A stretch of DNA of 64,000 nucleotides from Acetomicrobium flavidum (GTDB lineage Bacteria; Synergistota; Synergistia; Synergistales; Acetomicrobiaceae). This document shows, piece by piece, positions 45,255-55,945 of the stretch. A program made the position numbers and the translations under genes. The DNA is taken from NCBI RefSeq assembly GCF_900129645.1, contig NZ_FSQZ01000001.1, forward strand, positions 248,001 to 312,000, written 5' to 3'. The first letter of the stretch is position 1; each line of letters opens with the position of its first letter. The notes beneath the pieces were generated by a model, which did no database searches, was not told where the DNA came from, and was given only the letters and a program-made list of their open reading frames with translations.

Positions 45255-47809
45255 TCGCCTCTAATCAATTTATACAACTGCAAGATGGTTGTTGGAATCA
45301 GAGCTCCGATCAATACAATCCCCCATTCGTTTAACGACAGCGGGACTATCCTCAAGACCTTTTGAAATATAGGAATATAGGTAATGCTCACCTGAAGCAG
45401 GATCGATGCAAGCACTCCGAAGAAAAGAAACGGGTTGTTCAAAAGGTCAGAAGGTCGCCTCAAAAAGCTGGCCTCCCTTACGTTGAAGACGAAGAACAAT
45501 TGAGCTAAAACCAAACTGTGAAAGCTTATCTCCGTAGCCTTAAGCGGAGAAAATCCCAAGCACTTTAAGACATACACTGTTATACCAAGGACACCCAAAA
45601 ACATCACTGTTCCAAAAATACCAACCTTTACCTGATAAGCCTTCGTCAGGATGTCCTCGTCCTTCCTCTTGGGAGGTCTTTTCATGGTGTCAGCCTCGGC
45701 AGGATCAAGAGACAGCGCCAACGCCGGTATTACATCAGTCACAAGGTTTATCCAAAGTATTTGAAGGGGAAGGAGGATAGCCGGCAACCTAAGCAATATC
45801 CCGCCAAATACGATGAGAACCTCGCTTAAATTGCAGCATAGGAGGTACATTACTGCTTTCCTGATGTTGTCAAATATCCTGCGGCCCTCGGCAATGGCAT
45901 TTACTATGGTGGCAAATCTGTCATCTTCAAGGATAATATCAGCAGCCTCCTTGCTGACCTCGGTACCCTGAATTCCCATGGCTATTCCCACGTCTGCTTG
46001 CTTTAAGGCTACGGCATCGTTTACTCCGTCGCCCGTCATTGCCACAACTTCGCCTGCCTTTTGAAGACCTTTAACTATTTTGAACTTGTGTTCGGGAAAC
46101 ACCCTTGCAACGACGGCGACTTCCCTAGCTCGCTTGGCTATTTCCTCCTCGCTCATCTCGGCGATCTGTCTGCCCTCTAGTGCCTCAAACTTATCTTGGT
46201 TTATTATGCCGACCTCTTTTGCAATGGCCACGGCAGTCGTTACGTGATCGCCTGTTATCATTATGACGTGGATACCGGCCTCGCGACAGGATGCAACGGC
46301 CTCCCTTACTTCTTCGCGGGGAGGATCCATGATCCCCACAACTCCCAAAAAGGCCAGTTCATCTAGCGACTTACCGAAGGCAAATGCAAGGGTTCTCATG
46401 CCCATGCTGGCCAGTCTTTCCACGTTTTCCTGCCATCTATTGCGAATATCCAAGGAAAGCGGCCGTAACCCGCCTTCATCATAGATGAATTTACAGTCAT
46501 CAAGTAAACGTTCGGGCGCCCCTTTCACGGCCACCCATTCTTCATGATAAGTAGCCATGCGCATGGTCGTGGAATCGAAGGGATCTTCTTTTAACCTGTG
46601 ATACTGTTCTCTTATTTGAGTCGGATTGTAGCCGTTATCGCTGGCCCATTTAAGCAGTGCGATCTCCATGGGATCGCCTATGCTATTTTCACCGTTAATC
46701 GTGGCATTGTTGCATAAGACAGCGACTTTAAACATGAGCTCTCTTGCCTCATCGCTGGCTGGCACATGCTCCCTGACGGTCATCTTATTTACTGTGATCG
46801 TTCCGGTCTTATCCGTACATATCACGGACGTGCTTCCTAGTGTTTCCACCGATGCCAGGTTTCTCACCAGGGCATTGAGCTTTGCCATCCTGTGAACCCC
46901 TAGGGCTAACGTCATGGTCGCAACAAAGGGAAGCCCCTCCGGGATGGCAGCTACGGCCAGCGCTATTCCAGTCTGAAGCATTGGCAAAAGTTTGTTGCCC
47001 TCCAATACGCCCAATGCAACCGTGGCCACCACGATAGCTAACACAAGCTTTATCAGGAAATGGGTAAATTTGGCAAGGCGCGCCTCCAACGGGACCTCTT
47101 GTTTTTCCACCGTTTGAAGCATCTTGCTTATGCGGCCAAGCTCGGTATTAAGTCCTGTAGCGCATATCAGAGCTTTTCCGCTTCCACGCACTACCGCCGT
47201 TCCCGCATAGAGGCAATTCGTCCTGTCAGGCAGAAGGGTGTCTTTGGGCAATGTCTTTACAAATTTGTCCACCGGGACCGATTCCCCCGTTAATGGCGAC
47301 TCATCCACTGCCATCAAATATGCTTCAAGGAGCCTGCCATCAGCCGGGACTACATCGCCCGCTTCAAGCAACACTATATCACCCGGCACTAGCTCCTCAG
47401 ATGCCACCAAGCGGACTTCCCCATCCCTAAGCACCTTGACCTGCCGGACAACCATGGATTTAAGCGCCTGCAAAGCCTTTTCGGCGCGATACTCGGTGAA
47501 AAAGCCTATTGTCGCGTTGATCAGTATTACGATCAGTATAGCTCCGGCATCCAGCTTTTCGCCCATAACTAGGCTTATCAAGGCTGCAGCGGCCAAGACG
47601 TAGACCATTGGGCCTTTAAATTGTCTTATAAAAAACTTCCACCATGGGACTTTTTCTTCCTCTGCCAGCTCGTTTGGACCATAAATTTGCAGACGCCTTT
47701 GGGCTTCCTGTTGCGATAAACCATACTCGCCCGATGAATTAAGTTTCGATAAAAGCTCTTCCTCCGTCAGGTCGTGAAAGTCTTTCAACTGTACCAATTC
47801 TTCCAACAA
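45251..47809 (-). CDS. P-type Ca2+-transporting ATPase (PMR1/SERCA type)
   Basis: This 852-residue membrane pump has the N-terminal cation-ATPase domain (SSGEYGLSQQEAQRRL), the phosphorylated Asp in CTDKTGTITVNKM (about 334), GDGVND, and about ten helices. Ligand residues of Ca2+ P2A pumps are present: PEGLP in M4, NLSEV in M5 and NLVTD in M6, so site II is intact; the M8 Glu of SERCA appears as Gln (VLAQLFFVF), leaving site I uncertain. It would export Ca2+ (possibly Mn2+). It lies 18 bases downstream of cobO and overlaps mnmA. Confidence 0.93.
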   Translation of the reverse strand: MLEELVQLKDFHDLTEEELLSKLNSSGEYGLSQQEAQRRLQIYGPNELAEEEKVPWWKFFIRQFKGPMVYVLAAAALISLVMGEKLDAGAILIVILINATIGFFTEYRAEKALQALKSMVVRQVKVLRDGEVRLVASEELVPGDIVLLEAGDVVPADGRLLEAYLMAVDESPLTGESVPVDKFVKTLPKDTLLPDRTNCLYAGTAVVRGSGKALICATGLNTELGRISKMLQTVEKQEVPLEARLAKFTHFLIKLVLAIVVATVALGVLEGNKLLPMLQTGIALAVAAIPEGLPFVATMTLALGVHRMAKLNALVRNLASVETLGSTSVICTDKTGTITVNKMTVREHVPASDEARELMFKVAVLCNNATINGENSIGDPMEIALLKWASDNGYNPTQIREQYHRLKEDPFDSTTMRMATYHEEWVAVKGAPERLLDDCKFIYDEGGLRPLSLDIRNRWQENVERLASMGMRTLAFAFGKSLDELAFLGVVGIMDPPREEVREAVASCREAGIHVIMITGDHVTTAVAIAKEVGIINQDKFEALEGRQIAEMSEEEIAKRAREVAVVARVFPEHKFKIVKGLQKAGEVVAMTGDGVNDAVALKQADVGIAMGIQGTEVSKEAADIILEDDRFATIVNAIAEGRRIFDNIRKAVMYLLCCNLSEVLIVFGGILLRLPAILLPLQILWINLVTDVIPALALSLDPAEADTMKRPPKRKDEDILTKAYQVKVGIFGTVMFLGVLGITVYVLKCLGFSPLKATEISFHSLVLAQLFFVFNVREASFLRRPSDLLNNPFLFFGVLASILLQVSITYIPIFQKVLRIVPLSLNEWGIVLIGALIPTTILQLYKLIRGE

Positions 47810-47827
47810 AGGCCCCCCTTTAATAAT

Positions 47828-48358
47828 TTAGTATTCTATGCCCTTTCTTGCCATGATATCCCTTTGATACGGATGCTTGACTTCTACCATCTCCGTCACC
47901 AGATCGGCTATCTCGATCAATTCCCTAGGAGCGTGCCGTCCCGTCAACACTAGTTCTATGGTCGGCAACTTTATGCCGATCAAGTTTAGCACATCCGATA
48001 GGGAGAGCAAACCGAAATCGACGGCAACGTTTATCTCATCCAATACGACCAGATCGTATTTTGGGTCTGTAACGCAATCTCTGGCGATTGCTAGGCCTCT
48101 TTGGGCTTCCTTTAAGTCAGCCTCTGTATGCTCGCCCTTTCTGAAGCATTTATCGCCCCCCGTCCTGAATAAATCCACACCAGGAAGATAGCTTAGCCCT
48201 TTTATCTCGCCGTAAAAGGGCCAGCCCTTCATAAATTGGACCATGGCAACCTTCCCTCCATGGCCTACGCACCTGACTATCAATCCCATAGCTGCGGTAG
48301 TTTTCCCCTTACCGTTACCAGTATATACATGAATTAAACCTCTTTCAAATAAAGACAT
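47828..48358 (-). CDS. cobO: Cob(I)yrinic acid a,c-diamide adenosyltransferase (CobO/BtuR)
   Basis: This enzyme attaches the adenosyl group to cobalamin precursors. The P-loop VYTGNGKGKTTAAMGL is at about 11-26, and the family motifs KGWPFYGEI, DLVVLDEINVA and LVLTGRHAP follow. 176 residues is normal. No other cobalamin genes are near, so it may serve salvage. ATG 48358 has GGGAGG upstream. It begins the long - strand train down to DUF362 and shares a compact divergent promoter with hypF. Confidence 0.94.
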   Translation of the reverse strand: MSLFERGLIHVYTGNGKGKTTAAMGLIVRCVGHGGKVAMVQFMKGWPFYGEIKGLSYLPGVDLFRTGGDKCFRKGEHTEADLKEAQRGLAIARDCVTDPKYDLVVLDEINVAVDFGLLSLSDVLNLIGIKLPTIELVLTGRHAPRELIEIADLVTEMVEVKHPYQRDIMARKGIEY

Positions 48359-48373
48359 GAAATTACGCCTCCC

Positions 48374-48403
48374 ATTGAAACAAATTTCTCATGGGATTAC
48401 AAT
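48374..48403. promoter_or_regulatory. Back-to-back promoters of hypF (+) and cobO (-)
   Basis: For hypF, TTGAAA (48375-48380) and TACAAT (48398-48403) are 17 bases apart, with a start near 48410. On the minus strand TTGTAA (48402-48397) and TTCAAT (48379-48374) are also 17 bases apart, pointing to cobO. The hypF pair is stronger; the reverse pair uses nearly the same bases. Confidence 0.6.
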
Positions 48404-48429
48404 GCCTGTTGCGAGGAGGTATGTCAATA

Positions 48430-50709
48430 GTGATTCGAAAAGTCTTACTCGTCAAAGGCATCGTTCAAGGTGTTGGCTTTAGGCCTTTTTGCGCCAAGCT
48501 TGCGAAGGAGTTAAAGCTTGGCGGAAGCGTACAGAACAACTCATCAGGAGTCTTGATCGAACTTTGCGGCAGCAATGAAAACATAGACGAGTTCTCAAAG
48601 AAGCTGCTTGATGAAGCTCCCCCCCTCGCGATGATCCAGACAATAGAGATCATTAGCGAGGAAAAACTGTTAGGGCCAATAGGGGAATTTACAATAAAGG
48701 CAAGCGAAAGGCAGGAAATGCAGCTGGTATTGATACCGCCGGATATCGCAACTTGCGATGATTGCCTGCAGGAGATGAGAGACCCCAATGACAAAAGGTA
48801 TCGTTATCCCTTCATCAACTGCACAAATTGCGGTCCAAGGTACACAATTATCAAGGAGTTGCCCTATGACAGGACAAAGACCACCATGGCATGCTTTCCC
48901 ATGTGCGATGATTGCAGTAGCGAATACAACGACGTGACCGACCGGCGCTATCACGCCCAACCGAACGCATGTCCAGAGTGTGGGCCCACATTATGGCTCT
49001 GCGATGCTCGCGGGAAGAAGCTGGCATCGAACGATGAAGCCATAGCGTTGGCCAAGGCGCATCTCAAGGCAGGTCGTATTCTAGCGGTAAAGGGAATCGG
49101 CGGATACCACTTAGCCTGCGATCCGAGAAACGATGAAGCCGTAAGGGCTCTTAGAGCTCGAAAAAAAAGACCGGACAAACCCTTTGCTCTAATGGCCAAA
49201 GATTTTAAGGCAGCCGAAAAGGTCGTGTTGCTCAACGGCATGGCAAGAAAGCTTTTAGCTTCGCCAAGAAGGCCAATCGTGGTTTGTCCCAAAGCAAAGG
49301 GATGCGGCCCTTTGCTATCGGCTTATGTAGCCCCAAATATAGATACTTACGGAGTCATGTTGCCCTATACGCCCATACAACATCTGCTGCTGGAAGACGA
49401 AGACCTGGATTTGCTAATCATGACGAGCGCCAATTTGTCCGATGAGCCATTGGTTGCCGGAAATAGGGAAGCCCTTCAAAAGCTTGCGTCTATAACTGAT
49501 TATTATCTTATGCATGACCGCGATATCTACGTCAAGATAGACGACTCAGTCATAGCCATGGCCGGCAATACGCCCATCTTCACGAGAAGGGCAAGGGGGT
49601 ATGTGCCCCAACCTTACATCTCAAAAGACGTGCTACCGCCTATTTTTGGTGCTGGCGGAGAGATGAAGTCGACCTTTTCCGTATCTCACGATCACTATAT
49701 ATTTACAAGCCAATACCTGGGCGATTTAAAGGAAGTGGCAAGCATTGCCTTGTATGAGCATGTCATGGATATGTTTTTGTCGCTTTATGAAATTTCTCCC
49801 CTGTTCTTAGTGCACGACAAGCACCCTATGTATCTGTCGACGAAGATAGCAAAAGATAAATTGCCTGAGGTAAAAGACAGCCTTGCAGTCCAACACCATC
49901 ATGCCCACCTGGCTGCCTGCCTTTGGGATAACGATTTCCAAGGAGAGGCCATGGGCTTAATCTTAGACGGTACTGGCTTCGGCGACGACGGCAACATCTG
50001 GGGAGGAGAAATACTGGTAGGCAATGCCAAGAGCTTTATCAGATGGGGACACCTTTTGGAAGCGCCGCTTCCCGGAGGAGATAAGGCAGTCTTGGAACCT
50101 TGGCGTTTTGCACTTTCAATATTGCTTAAAACTTTTGGGCTTGATAAATCTATGGAACTGGCCGATAAATTTTGGCCTGACCGTAAAAGGACGTCAGAAG
50201 CCCTGATCAGAAATATGAATATTTACGTAAAAACCTCGTCTGCCGGAAGGCTCTTTGATGCCGCCGCTTCTTTGCTCGGACTACGGGATGCCGTAACCTA
50301 CGATGCGCAGGCCGCCATAGAGCTGGAAGCCCTAGCAAAGGGAAGGGAATGTGCGCCTTTTCGGTTAGAACGCGAAAACGGCCATCTCATTCTGGATTGG
50401 CGTCCTGCCATAGAATGGCTGATTATGGGGCTAATGGGCGGCAAAAGGAAAGAGCGGCTGGCTGCCGGCTTTCATGACGGCTTCGCTGCAGCGCTAGCCC
50501 AAGCTTGCAAGGACATATCCCTTGAAACGAGAATCCGCCACGTGGCACTTTCCGGAGGAGTATGGCAAAACAAGAGGCTGCTAAACGTCACCTGTGCGCT
50601 TTTGCGAAGGGCCGGCTTAGAGCCTCTCGTGCACAAAAATACCTCACCAAACGACGAATGCATATCATTGGGTCAAATAGCAATCGGCATAGAGCGTTGG
50701 TCCAAATAA
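48430..50709 (+). CDS. hypF: Carbamoyltransferase HypF (hydrogenase maturation)
   Basis: HypF turns carbamoyl phosphate into the cyanide ligands of [NiFe] hydrogenase, working with HypE. Domains in order: acylphosphatase-like (about 1-90, VKGIVQGVGFRPF), zinc-finger-like pairs CDDC, CTNC, CDDC and CPEC (about 105-185), YrdC-like (about 200-385) and the Kae1-like carbamoyl-transfer domain with HHHAHLAACL near residue 488. GTG 48430 has GAGGAGG 10 bases upstream; ATG 48421 is too close to that site. No hypCDE or hydrogenase genes are in the window. Confidence 0.95.
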   Translation: MIRKVLLVKGIVQGVGFRPFCAKLAKELKLGGSVQNNSSGVLIELCGSNENIDEFSKKLLDEAPPLAMIQTIEIISEEKLLGPIGEFTIKASERQEMQLVLIPPDIATCDDCLQEMRDPNDKRYRYPFINCTNCGPRYTIIKELPYDRTKTTMACFPMCDDCSSEYNDVTDRRYHAQPNACPECGPTLWLCDARGKKLASNDEAIALAKAHLKAGRILAVKGIGGYHLACDPRNDEAVRALRARKKRPDKPFALMAKDFKAAEKVVLLNGMARKLLASPRRPIVVCPKAKGCGPLLSAYVAPNIDTYGVMLPYTPIQHLLLEDEDLDLLIMTSANLSDEPLVAGNREALQKLASITDYYLMHDRDIYVKIDDSVIAMAGNTPIFTRRARGYVPQPYISKDVLPPIFGAGGEMKSTFSVSHDHYIFTSQYLGDLKEVASIALYEHVMDMFLSLYEISPLFLVHDKHPMYLSTKIAKDKLPEVKDSLAVQHHHAHLAACLWDNDFQGEAMGLILDGTGFGDDGNIWGGEILVGNAKSFIRWGHLLEAPLPGGDKAVLEPWRFALSILLKTFGLDKSMELADKFWPDRKRTSEALIRNMNIYVKTSSAGRLFDAAASLLGLRDAVTYDAQAAIELEALAKGRECAPFRLERENGHLILDWRPAIEWLIMGLMGGKRKERLAAGFHDGFAAALAQACKDISLETRIRHVALSGGVWQNKRLLNVTCALLRRAGLEPLVHKNTSPNDECISLGQIAIGIERWSK

Positions 50710-50715
50710 AAAATG

Positions 50716-50743
50716 GACAGGAGGAAAATTTCCTCCTGTCTTA
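50716..50743. terminator. Terminator between hypF and cspA
   Basis: GACAGGAGGA and its complement (50731-50740) form a 10-bp stem around a short A/T loop, with a brief T-stretch after it. The two genes converge here, so it may serve both. Confidence 0.7.
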
Positions 50744-50784
50744 TTGTCAAACCCGTCTTATCGTCCCTTTTGAAATAACTTACA

Positions 50785-50982
50785 TTAAACGCGCTTTACG
50801 TGAGCTGCCTGTGGCCCCTTCGCCCCTTCGACGACTTCAAATTCCACCTTGTCGCCTTCCTCAAGCGTCTTAAAGCCCTTCATATCAATAGCTGAATAAT
50901 GCACAAAGACGTCTTTGCCATCTTCCGAAGTAATGAAACCATAGCCCTTCGTTGCATTAAACCACTTAACAGTACCTAACAT
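50785..50982 (-). CDS. Cold-shock domain protein CspA family
   Basis: A 65-residue CSD protein. RNA-binding motifs RNP1 (KGYGFI) and RNP2 (VFVHYSAI) are present, and [11 protein letters not shown] is typical. It would act as an RNA chaperone. It has its own promoter and is not linked to guaB in one obvious transcript. Which Csp paralogue it is cannot be told from one gene. Confidence 0.96.
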   Translation of the reverse strand: MLGTVKWFNATKGYGFITSEDGKDVFVHYSAIDMKGFKTLEEGDKVEFEVVEGAKGPQAAHVKRV

Positions 50983-51012
50983 ATTTTTGCTCCTCCCAGA
51001 TACAAAAGATCA

Positions 51013-51071
51013 ATCGCACTCACCGATGCGATCGCGTTTTTAACTATAACAACATTTTATCATTCCGTCAA
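51013..51071 (-). promoter_or_regulatory. Promoter and leader hairpin of cspA
   Basis: On the minus strand TTGACG (51071-51066) and TATAGT (51048-51043) are separated by 17 bases; both match 5 of 6 consensus bases. The ~54-base leader has a hairpin of ATCGCA/TGCGAT (51013-51032). Long structured leaders are known to matter for cold-shock genes, though this one is short. Confidence 0.8.
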
Positions 51072-51111
51072 TATAAAGTTGCCCAAATATTGAATAGCCA
51101 TCATATGAGGC

Positions 51112-52614
<1,503 letters not shown>

Positions 52615-52619
52615 TTATT

Positions 52620-54023
52620 TTAGTTTTCCTGCTTTAATCTGAACAAGACCTCCTCTTTTCCCAAGACCTCCATGACGAGTGGCAGAGGTGGGCCCCAATG
52701 GCTTCCGGTTATAGCCATACGAATAGGATGGAAGAACTCCTTTGCCTTAATGCCAAGTTTTCTTTGAAAGGCCTTTAAAACCCTTTCTATCTCCTCTTTA
52801 TCCCATCTACCTACCCCGCTGAGCTCTTTGGCAAGCTCTTCCATCCACAAAGGCATCTCATCGGATTTCTGTGGCCTCATAAAAAGCCAGATCAGACTAT
52901 CAAACACCTCAATAATTGTGGCTTGGTCGGATAAGGCCTCAGGCAATAATGAGGCTAAAGTTGTGCTCGAACACGAAGGCTTAAGGTCCCTTTCCCTTGC
53001 TATTGCCATTAGCCTTTCCGCGAGCCAAAGGGCATCTTTTTGTTTTAGGGCCTTATTGCCCCACCATCTCAGTCTATTTTCATCATGTATTGGAGAAGAT
53101 CTCGATATGCTGCAAAGGTCGAATGCCTGTGCCATAGCATCAGGGTCAAACAAGAAGTCCTCTCCTTCGACGGCCCAACTCAACGTCGCCAGATAAGCCC
53201 TCACCGCTTCAGGCAAATAGCCCTTTTCCCTCAACTCGCTTATGCCCTCGGCTCCTTCTCTTTTGCTTAGCTTCCTGCCCTCCCTCGAAAGGATCATGGG
53301 TATATGGGCAAATGAAGGGGGATCCCACGAAAGAGCCTGATATAACAGGACTTGCCTGACCGTGTTCGGGAGATGTTCGTCGCCGCGGATCACGTGTGTA
53401 ATTTGCATATAGTGATCATCTACCACCGCAGCAAAAATATAAGTGGGAATGCCATCGGAACGAACTAATATAAAGTCACCAACTTCTCTGTAGGAAAGCG
53501 CGTAGTGTTTATGTACCTCGTCGTAGAACTCCACTTTGCCAGGTTTTTGTGGGACCTTAAATCGCCAAGAAGGGAGCCTGCCAGCCTCTTCGAGTTTTTT
53601 TCGCTCTTCATCAGACAGGTTTCTGCACTTTCCTGAATATTTCGGCGGTAAACCTTTGGCCAACTGATTTTCCCTTTCGCTTTCCAGTTCTTCTACGGTA
53701 CAATAACAAGGATAAACACAACCCAGATCTTTTAACTTCTCAAGGACATCATAATATATGCCAAATCTGTCACTTTGCCTATACGGACCATAAGGGCCTC
53801 CCACATCAGGGCCTTCGTCCCAATTAAGGCCCAGCCACAATAGGTCATTTTTTATCGATTCCTCGAACTGCATAGAGGACCTTTCTTTATCGGTGTCCTC
53901 TATGCGAAGCACAAAACTTCCCTTCCATTTTTTCGCCCATATCCAATTAAATAAAGCAGTTCTGGCACCGCCTATATGCAGATTGCCCGTGGGCGACGGA
54001 GCGAAACGAGTTCTAACGCGCAT
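52620..54023 (-). CDS. gltX: Glutamyl-tRNA synthetase
   Basis: GltX charges glutamate to tRNA-Glu. It is a class I synthetase: the HIGH motif reads HIGG (17-20) in FAPSPTGNLHIGGARTALFNW, and KLSKR near 252 is the KMSKS site. A C-x-C (YPCYCTVEEL) then C further on suggests a zinc-binding insert. 467 residues is normal. Whether it is discriminating or also charges tRNA-Gln cannot be judged here. It is preceded by rlpA and followed by guaB. Confidence 0.96.
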   Translation of the reverse strand: MRVRTRFAPSPTGNLHIGGARTALFNWIWAKKWKGSFVLRIEDTDKERSSMQFEESIKNDLLWLGLNWDEGPDVGGPYGPYRQSDRFGIYYDVLEKLKDLGCVYPCYCTVEELESERENQLAKGLPPKYSGKCRNLSDEERKKLEEAGRLPSWRFKVPQKPGKVEFYDEVHKHYALSYREVGDFILVRSDGIPTYIFAAVVDDHYMQITHVIRGDEHLPNTVRQVLLYQALSWDPPSFAHIPMILSREGRKLSKREGAEGISELREKGYLPEAVRAYLATLSWAVEGEDFLFDPDAMAQAFDLCSISRSSPIHDENRLRWWGNKALKQKDALWLAERLMAIARERDLKPSCSSTTLASLLPEALSDQATIIEVFDSLIWLFMRPQKSDEMPLWMEELAKELSGVGRWDKEEIERVLKAFQRKLGIKAKEFFHPIRMAITGSHWGPPLPLVMEVLGKEEVLFRLKQEN

Positions 54024-54050
54024 TTTGCAATGGCTCCTTTCCTAAGTCGA

Positions 54051-54773
54051 TTAATGGCTTGGTGCGTACAATATTTCCATCTTGACCTTGGATATACCCC
54101 TGCGAGTGACGTCCAACAAGTCAGCGGCTAGCTTTGACATGTCAACCATGCCATCCTTCCCGCATCGATCTGTCACCTTGACGATAACGCTTTTTTTATT
54201 GCCTGGGTTTGATAGCCTCACCATTGAGTTCAGGGGAACGTCATTGCACGCTGCAGTTAGCTGCCAGTCGTAAAAAGTCTCCCCGTTGGCCATTCTGTTT
54301 CCGTTCCATCTTGGCCCTCCGTACCAAGTGGCAATTACGTCGTCGGGGGCACCTTCTTTGTCGACATCCCATGTTCCGTAGTGGGCTTCATAGATATTGG
54401 TAAGCCAAAGTCCTGCCAGTATCATGGGCGTGCTTTTGTGAAACTTGGCCAAATCGGGGGTTATCGTCAAGATGTCCTCTCGGTTTCTGTAGGATATTAC
54501 AAAGGTTCCGTTATCGCATTTCTTGATATAGTAGTCGTAACTTTTTCGCTGTTGCCCAAAAATCTTTTCCAATTTATTTAGACATGATAACACGATGTCC
54601 ACCTTTTCTTTGGGTACCGAAGCTATAACCCTTTCGCCGACATGTAGTTCAATTTTAGCTCCCGAGTCATGGATCCAAGGATAGGGTCGAGACGCATTGG
54701 CCTTTTTTGATAAGAGAAGGACTATGGCAATCATGACGGCGAACAAAATCGACCTTCCATTTGCCTTTCTCAC
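54051..54773 (-). CDS. RlpA-like secreted protein with a double-psi beta-barrel domain
   Basis: A 240-residue exported protein. Signal peptide: VRKANGRSILFAVMIAIVLLL with a cut after KANA. The C-terminal ~90 residues match the DPBB of RlpA: ATWYGGPRWNGNRMANGE, then NSMVRLSNP, VIVKVTDRCG, GMVDMSKLAADLLD. RlpA cuts naked glycan strands of peptidoglycan; here the usual AH after the barrel entry reads AACND, so catalytic status is uncertain. The ~110-residue central part is unrecognised. GTG 54773 follows GGGGGGA and overlaps the ispDF stop (GTGA). Confidence 0.82.
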   Translation of the reverse strand: MRKANGRSILFAVMIAIVLLLSKKANASRPYPWIHDSGAKIELHVGERVIASVPKEKVDIVLSCLNKLEKIFGQQRKSYDYYIKKCDNGTFVISYRNREDILTITPDLAKFHKSTPMILAGLWLTNIYEAHYGTWDVDKEGAPDDVIATWYGGPRWNGNRMANGETFYDWQLTAACNDVPLNSMVRLSNPGNKKSVIVKVTDRCGKDGMVDMSKLAADLLDVTRRGISKVKMEILYAPSH

Positions 54774-55945
54774 AGAATATCCCCCCTCATCGTCGCTATG
54801 CAATGACACCTCATGCAACGAGCTCTTCCAACTGCACCAACGCCTTCTCCTGATTTTACCTTTATATTCACAACTTTTCCTTTATTCCAAATTAGGTTAG
54901 ACAATGCGTCCTCCAAATTCTCCTTAAATCGTTCGATGTATCCCGAAAGCCTTGGTAGCTGCGCTTCCAATGTTACATCAAGCCATATCAGGCTCCAATT
55001 TTTCTGAGATAAAAGGCGAGATATTTCCTGCAAGAAGATGAGGCTCGATGCATCCTTGTACCGTTCGTCGGAGGCTGGATAAAGGGTACCCAGATCTGGC
55101 TCTCCGGCAGCTCCCAACAAGGCGTCCGCCACCGCGTGGGATATCACATCGCCATCGGAATGACCGTCAAGCCCCAAGGGTGCATCGGGGATATCGCATC
55201 CTGCCAAGATCAGCTTTCGCCACGGACGTAAGGGGTGTACGTCAAAGCCATGCCCCACCCTGAATTGGCCCATCCCCTGTGCTATAGTCTCACAAAACTT
55301 CAAGTCGCTTTCATAGGTGACCTTAATATTATTTGGTTCTCCTTCTACAAATTTAATCTCATGACCTGCCTTTATCCATGCCTCGGCCTCGTCTGATATA
55401 TTGTCGCCGGCTAACTGCATAGCGGCAATCAACTCCTCTCGCGGAAATCCTTGAGGTGTCTGTGTGCACCATAAGTTTTCCCTAGACACCGGAAAGATAT
55501 CTCCTTTACCGGACACCCTTTTCAAGGCATCCCTGACCGGAGTTAGCGGTATCACCCCGCTTTCCGGTGTAAGGGCCGATATTATACGCTTAACCAAACG
55601 CACAGAGGCAAAGGGGCGAGCTGCATCGTGGACCAATACGTAATCGCCGCAAGAGGCAGTCACACCGGCAAGCGATGACGCTGGCCTCGTCTCTCCGCCC
55701 TTAACGATCTTAGAGGGCATATCAAACTTGTCGAGGTGCTCGATCTGATCGGTAAAATCGATGTCCCTCGGAAATACCACGACCGCTTCCTCTATCAACC
55801 CCATGGAATACAACCTGTTGGCTAGCCTTAACCCCCATGCCCACAGGGGAATGCCGCCCAAGGGCCGAAATTGCTTGAAGGGGCTTCCCATCCTGGCGCC
55901 CCTTCCCCCAGCTAACAATACGAAAGAACATCTTTTATGGAACAT
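54770..55945 (-). CDS. ispDF: Bifunctional IspDF (MEP cytidylyltransferase / MECDP synthase)
   Basis: One chain carries two steps of the MEP pathway. Residues 1 to about 228 are IspD (CTP transfer to MEP): VLLAGGRGARMG, VHDAARPF, TQTPQGF. From about 232 follows IspF (2C-methyl-D-erythritol 2,4-cyclodiphosphate synthase): RVGHGFDVHPL, LDGHSDGDVISHAVADALLGA and the C-terminal VNIKVKSGEGVGAVG. The IspE step between them is made elsewhere. ATG 55945 overlaps the upstream stop by one base (TGATG) with GAGG suitably placed. Confidence 0.95.
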   Translation of the reverse strand: MFHKRCSFVLLAGGRGARMGSPFKQFRPLGGIPLWAWGLRLANRLYSMGLIEEAVVVFPRDIDFTDQIEHLDKFDMPSKIVKGGETRPASSLAGVTASCGDYVLVHDAARPFASVRLVKRIISALTPESGVIPLTPVRDALKRVSGKGDIFPVSRENLWCTQTPQGFPREELIAAMQLAGDNISDEAEAWIKAGHEIKFVEGEPNNIKVTYESDLKFCETIAQGMGQFRVGHGFDVHPLRPWRKLILAGCDIPDAPLGLDGHSDGDVISHAVADALLGAAGEPDLGTLYPASDERYKDASSLIFLQEISRLLSQKNWSLIWLDVTLEAQLPRLSGYIERFKENLEDALSNLIWNKGKVVNIKVKSGEGVGAVGRARCMRCHCIATMRGDIL

